Shown one piece after another: positions 5,321 through 8,023 of a stretch of 8,023 bases of DNA. Numbering within the stretch: position 1 is the stretch's first letter; each line of letters opens with the position of its first letter. This DNA comes from CAVPEW01 sp050247895. GTDB lineage: Bacteria; Actinomycetota; Acidimicrobiia; Acidimicrobiales; VFJN01. Made by a program: the position numbers and the translations under genes. Under the pieces are notes generated by a model. That model saw nothing but the letters and a program-made list of their open reading frames with translations, searched no databases and had not been told where the DNA came from. The stretch is from assembly GCA_050247895.1 (NCBI GenBank), contig JBFWTJ010000187.1, forward strand, positions 1 to 8,023, given 5' to 3'.

Positions 5321-6000
5321 GGCACGCCGCGGCGGTCCTGGCCGTCGTGGTCCTGGCCCTGGCCGGGTGCAGCGACGACGGGCCCGACGCCGGCGCGGAC
5401 GGCGACGCGGGCGGCGATGAGGGCGCGGGTGCGATCCCGGGCCACGCCACGACCTCGACGTTCGCCGCCGGCGGGCTCGACATCGAGGTGCCGGAGGGCT
5501 TCACCGCCATCCCGCTGCCGTCGGCCGGCTTCGGGTTGGCGGTGCCCGAGGGATGGGAGGCCACGGTGCTGACCGACGCGGCCCTGGACCGGCTGGAGGC
5601 CCTCCAGGTGTCACCGGGGTTCCTGGACGCGGCCCGCAACGCGGCGGGCAGCGGAGCGGTGCTCTACGCCGCGGGCGTCGACGGCCAGGGCCGCGTCGCC
5701 GACCTGAAGCTGATGCGGATCCCCCAGCCCGCCGCACCGGGTCCGGCCGAGGTGGAGGCCGTGGCCCGCCAGGCCCTGGCCGCGGCGCCGGCGGGGGCCG
5801 AGCTGGAACTGCGCCCCGACGACGCGCACCCTTCGGCCCGCGTCACGTTCCGGGTCGGCGACGGCACGGTCGAGGCGGTGGGCACCCAGTGGCTCGTGGC
5901 CGGTCCCGACGCGGTCTTCTCCCTGGTGGTGACCAGCGAGGACCCCGACGTCCACGACGAGCTGGCCGCCGACGTCGCCGGCTCCCTGACCTTCGCCTGA
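5308..6000 (+). CDS. Predicted lipoprotein of unknown function
   Basis: The start is a GTG at 5308 inside the acetyltransferase gene, a 13-base overlap in another frame, giving 230 residues. The N-terminus is a clear lipoprotein signal: basic residues MGRLRH, a hydrophobic core AAAVLAVVVLALAG and lipobox LALAGC with Cys21 as the lipid-modified residue. An acidic, Gly/Ala/Asp-rich spacer (22-46) follows. The mature domain begins near 50 and holds the repeated phrase VPEG (61-64 and 79-82), GFGLAVPEGWEATVL (74-88) and FSLVVTSEDPDVHDELAADV (204-223), ending in SLTFA. VPEGW plus a terminal 'AGSLTF' is reminiscent of small actinobacterial lipoproteins of the LpqN/PsbP-like type, but I cannot assign the family. 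It would sit on the outer face of the membrane. Longer upstream translations in this frame are shadow; the lipobox fixes the start to within a few codons. Confidence 0.78.
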   Translation: MGRLRHAAAVLAVVVLALAGCSDDGPDAGADGDAGGDEGAGAIPGHATTSTFAAGGLDIEVPEGFTAIPLPSAGFGLAVPEGWEATVLTDAALDRLEALQVSPGFLDAARNAAGSGAVLYAAGVDGQGRVADLKLMRIPQPAAPGPAEVEAVARQALAAAPAGAELELRPDDAHPSARVTFRVGDGTVEAVGTQWLVAGPDAVFSLVVTSEDPDVHDELAADVAGSLTFA

Positions 6001-6025
6001 CCGGCGATCCGAGCACCTGGTCGAC

Positions 6026-6053
6026 GTCCGCGTCGGACCGGGCTGCTGCCCGG
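6026..6053. terminator. Hairpins between convergent genes, possible bidirectional terminator
   Basis: Two stems abut in the 127-base gap between the lipoprotein gene and the minus-strand crotonase. GTCCG/CGGAC (6026-6030 and 6034-6038) has a 3-base loop. CCGGGC/GCCCGG (6038-6043 and 6048-6053) is a perfect 6 bp stem with a TGCT tetraloop. They share base 6038, so they may be alternatives. Being symmetrical, they could stop transcription from both sides. No T-tract is present. Confidence 0.5.
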
Positions 6054-6127
6054 CGATCCTGCGATGTGGCCCGTCGTCCGGATCGGTCCAGCGAGCGCCG
6101 ACCCGGGCTGGGTTCGTTGCCGGACGG

Positions 6128-6889
6128 TCAGCGCCGGCTCAGACGGGCCTTCGCCGTCGCGAGCCGTTCGGCCGACCAGGGCTGGGCGAGGGACCAGACC
6201 TGGGGGGCGAGCTCCAGGTCGACCGCCGTGGCGTGGTCGTCGACGGAGGCCACGGCGCCGAGGGTGGCCTTGGTGCGCTCGACGAGCTCCCGGGGCGCCT
6301 CGGCGGCCCGCCTGGCCAGGCGGTGGGCCTCGTCGAGGAGGTCGCCGTCGGGCACGCAGCGCCAGGCCAGCCCGCACCGCTCGGCCTCCCGCCCGTCGAG
6401 GACCTCCCCGAACAGCACGGTGGCCGCCACGGCCTGCGGCCCGGCGATGCGGCGGGACATCCACGTGTGCCCGCCCCCGGGATGGATCCCGAGCTGGAGG
6501 AACCGGGCGTCGAAGCGGGCGCTCTCGCCGGCGAGCCGCAGGTCGCAGGCCAGGGCCAGGTTCATGCCCGCACCGACCGCGGCGCCGTTGACCGCGGCCA
6601 GGGTGGGCAGCGGGCAGCGCCCGACGCGCAGGAACCCCTCGTAGATCCGGCGCAGCCCGTCCTCGGGGCCGGCCTGTGCCGAGTCGGAGAGGTGCGACAG
6701 GTCGGCCCCGGCGCAGAAGGCGGGGGGCTCGCCGGTGACCACGACGGCCCCGACCTCGGGGTCCGCCTCGAGGGCGTCGAGCGCCCCGACCAGCTCGGCG
6801 ACCAACTCGAGCGTGAGGGCGTTGCGGCGCTCGGGCGCTGTAAGGGTGAGGTGGGCGACGCCATCTTCGACGTGGGTGCGCACCAGCAT
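6128..6889 (-). CDS. Enoyl-CoA hydratase/isomerase (crotonase) family protein lacking the classical catalytic glutamates
   Basis: This 253-residue protein has the full crotonase fold and acts on an acyl-CoA thioester in the cytoplasm. The CoA-binding and oxyanion-hole segments are present: PERRNALTLELV (residues 19-30), PPAFCAGADLSHL (55-67) and AAVNGAAVGAGMNLALACDL (98-117). The two glutamates that add water in rat mitochondrial enoyl-CoA hydratase (Glu144 and Glu164) align with Asn110 and Phe130. The stretch RFDARFLQLGIHPGGGHTWM (125-144) carries His136 and His141 instead. I recall actinobacterial paralogues with a similar FDxRFLxLGxHPGGGHT stretch, so this looks like an established subfamily whose reaction is not known to me; it may be an isomerase, hydrolase or lyase rather than a hydratase. 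The ATG at 6889 gives a normal N-terminus. A CAGACT hexamer at 6896-6901 (minus strand) sits 6 bases before it, but without a -35 match. The gene is divergent from the coiled-coil gene and convergent with the lipoprotein gene. Confidence 0.88.
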   Translation of the reverse strand: MLVRTHVEDGVAHLTLTAPERRNALTLELVAELVGALDALEADPEVGAVVVTGEPPAFCAGADLSHLSDSAQAGPEDGLRRIYEGFLRVGRCPLPTLAAVNGAAVGAGMNLALACDLRLAGESARFDARFLQLGIHPGGGHTWMSRRIAGPQAVAATVLFGEVLDGREAERCGLAWRCVPDGDLLDEAHRLARRAAEAPRELVERTKATLGAVASVDDHATAVDLELAPQVWSLAQPWSAERLATAKARLSRR

Positions 6890-6970
6890 CGGGCGAGTCT
6901 GGCACGCCCCCGGACCGGGAGCTCCGGCGCCCGGTCAGCGGCTTCAGTTCGGCCTCCGTCGTGTCGATAC

Positions 6971-6999
6971 GTGACATGGCGGAGTGAGATTGTTACGGT
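6971..6999 (+). promoter_or_regulatory. Promoter of the coiled-coil cell-wall gene
   Basis: GTGACA (6971-6976) and TACGGT (6994-6999) form -35 and -10 boxes with an ideal 17-base spacer, in the most AT-rich stretch of the window. Transcription should start near 7006, giving a leader of about 60 bases. TGTCAC at 7004-7009 is the exact reverse complement of the -35 box and sits over the start point, so an operator is possible. Confidence 0.6.
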
Positions 7000-7013
7000 T
7001 CCGTGTCACCCGT

Positions 7014-7026
7014 GGCCCGGAGGGCC
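7014..7026 (+). other. Small hairpin in the leader of the coiled-coil gene
   Basis: GGCCC (7014-7018) and GGGCC (7022-7026) pair perfectly around a GGA loop, just after the predicted transcription start. The leader is too short for a c-di-AMP (ydaO-type) riboswitch. It may simply stabilise the 5' end of the message or have no function. Confidence 0.25.
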
Positions 7027-7064
7027 CCGCGTCGCACGAGACCGGACCAGAGCTCCGACCGAAA

Positions 7065-8023
7065 GTGAACGATTTGCGCTTCAAGCCCCTGCCCCGCCGA
7101 TTGGTCGCCCAAACGGCGGTCGTGCTCCTCGCCATCGGGATCGTCGGCCTGCCCTCGCTGGTGGGCGCCCAGCGCCAGGACAAGGACCCCTCGGCCGAAC
7201 GTGCCGCCGTGCGGGCCCGCAAGGCCGACGTCGCGTCGCAGGTCGACGCCCTGGAGGCGACCGACGACCAGGTCACCCGGGCGTTGAGCGCCCTGCAGGC
7301 CAACGTCGCCGGGCAGGAGGCGCGCCTGGCCGAGGCCCAGCGGGCAGCCAACGCCGCCGAGCAGGCCTACCAGGAGGCGATCGCCGCGGTGGAGGCGAAG
7401 GGCGCCGAGATCGAGGGCCTCAAGGGCAGCATCCGCGAGTTCGCCGTCAACGCCTTCATCCACCCGCCGGCCGACGACGCCATCTCGGCGCTGAACGCCG
7501 ACAACCCGTCCGAGTCGGCCGAGAAGCGGGCCCTGCTGGCCATGCAGAACCAGTCCGACATCGACCTGCTCGATGCCCTGAGCGCGGCGGAGGAGGACCT
7601 CCAGGTCCGCCAGGGCGAGGCCGAGCGGGCCAAGGTCGCGGCCGACGCGAAGCAGTCCGAGGTCGAGACCCGCCTCACCGAGGTCACCCGGGCCCGCGAC
7701 CAGCAGGCCGCCTACGGGGCCCAGGTCCAGGCCCGCCTCGACCGGGCCCTCTCGGAGGCCGCGGCCCTCGAGGAGCTGGACCAGCAGCTCTCGGCCGAGA
7801 TCCAGCGCCGCCAGGAGGAGCTGGCCCGCCAGGCCGCGGCGGCCCTCGCCGCCCAGCGGGCGGCCGAGGCCGCGAAGAAGAGCAGCTCCAGCAGCGGCAG
7901 CAGCGGTGGTGGCTCCCGGCCGGTCAACATCGGTCCGGGCGCCGGAGGGCTGGCCAGCGTGTCGTGCTCGACGGGCGGCTCGATCACCGTGGCCGCCTCG
8001 ATCGCCGGGACGCTCCAGTCGCT
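7065..8023 (+). CDS. Secreted coiled-coil protein, probable peptidoglycan hydrolase N-terminal region (3'-truncated)
   Basis: The frame is open from a GTG at 7065 to the right edge, with 319 residues visible. Residues 1-35 form a secretion signal: basic PLPRRLVAQ, hydrophobic TAVVLLAIGIVGLPSLV and a likely cut after GA35. Residues about 43-272 are long helical coiled coil, very rich in Ala, Glu, Gln and Arg. It is interrupted near 125-165 by REFAVNAFIHPPADDAISAL, which matches the layout of the CwlO/PcsB-type hydrolase N-terminal domain. A KKSSSSSGSSGGGS linker (271-284) leads to SVSCSTGGSITVAASIAGTL (298-317). That segment resembles the start of VanY-like D,D-carboxypeptidase domains in Acidimicrobiia-like proteins (recalled, not searched); the catalytic part would lie beyond the edge. 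An M23 or NlpC/P60 domain is the alternative. No in-frame start lies between the predicted transcription start and 7065, which supports the GTG; only a weak GAAAG precedes it. It is divergent from the crotonase. Confidence 0.75.
   Translation, partial: MNDLRFKPLPRRLVAQTAVVLLAIGIVGLPSLVGAQRQDKDPSAERAAVRARKADVASQVDALEATDDQVTRALSALQANVAGQEARLAEAQRAANAAEQAYQEAIAAVEAKGAEIEGLKGSIREFAVNAFIHPPADDAISALNADNPSESAEKRALLAMQNQSDIDLLDALSAAEEDLQVRQGEAERAKVAADAKQSEVETRLTEVTRARDQQAAYGAQVQARLDRALSEAAALEELDQQLSAEIQRRQEELARQAAAALAAQRAAEAAKKSSSSSGSSGGGSRPVNIGPGAGGLASVSCSTGGSITVAASIAGTLQS

Noticed and set aside
6001..6059. Ten-base direct repeat CCGGCGATCC at 6001-6010 and 6050-6059
   Set aside because: Short and made of common GC-rich words; no mobile element or attachment site is nearby, so chance is the simplest explanation.
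6896..6901. CAGACT as a leaderless -10 box for the crotonase gene
   Set aside because: The distance to the ATG is right, but the hexamer does not fit TANNNT and no -35 box lies 16-18 bases upstream.
5664..6977. Minus-strand frame of 437 codons starting upstream of the crotonase
   Set aside because: It is out of frame with the crotonase, is Arg/Gly/Pro-rich, and runs across the convergent intergenic hairpins into the antisense of the lipoprotein gene.
7005..7064. Cyclic-di-AMP (ydaO-type) riboswitch ahead of the coiled-coil gene
   Set aside because: Such elements do precede actinobacterial cell-wall hydrolases, but the leader is only about 60 bases and lacks the paired, conserved blocks of that class.
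7367..7987. Two small minus-strand frames (7367-7687 and 7712-7987)
   Set aside because: Both are antisense of the coiled-coil gene; their Ser/Ala/Arg-rich composition mirrors its Glu/Ala/Gln-rich codons.

Overview
The window is very GC-rich with strong third-position GC bias. It reads as chromosomal DNA from an actinobacterium. The DUF501-Ppx gene pair is typical of Actinobacteria, and the promoter-like sites have TANNNT -10 hexamers suited to leaderless starts. The styles of the XdhC, crotonase and coiled-coil envelope genes suggest class Acidimicrobiia, but that is inference from recalled relatives, not a search. No mobile element, tRNA, rRNA or CRISPR array is visible.

Layout, left to right. 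(1) Positions 1-2038 hold the tail of a molybdenum hydroxylase gene cluster. It has the C-terminal part of an XdhC/CoxI-family insertion factor, a MocA/MobA-like nucleotidyltransferase for the molybdenum cofactor, and a CoxG-like SRPBCC protein with a long linker and a C-terminal membrane anchor. The catalytic subunits (CoxL/M/S-type) are not here and are expected upstream. (2) DUF501 (2035-2481) overlaps coxG by 4 bases and is followed by a Ppx/GppA phosphatase (2521-3438) that has its own promoter-like site. (3) After two small hairpins, a class V aminotransferase of the alanine/serine-glyoxylate type (3550-4632) has a promoter-like site just ahead of its GTG start. (4) A GNAT acetyltransferase (4727-5320) overlaps a small lipoprotein gene (5308-6000). 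(5) A crotonase-fold gene runs on the minus strand (6128-6889), converging on the lipoprotein across a hairpin. (6) A divergent secreted coiled-coil cell-wall protein starts at 7065 and runs off the right edge.

How the genes work together: XdhC, MocA and CoxG form one maturation and electron-transfer module for a Mo-CODH-family enzyme. The rest are housekeeping genes in small units: polyphosphate/(p)ppGpp turnover, glyoxylate/glycine metabolism, acetylation, acyl-CoA metabolism and cell-wall remodelling.

The observations most worth a second look are three. Codon use alternates abruptly across xdhC, mocA and coxG, with one switch inside coxG. The crotonase lacks both classical catalytic glutamates. 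The promoter of the coiled-coil gene is flanked by inverted repeats. I see no clearly new multi-gene system here.
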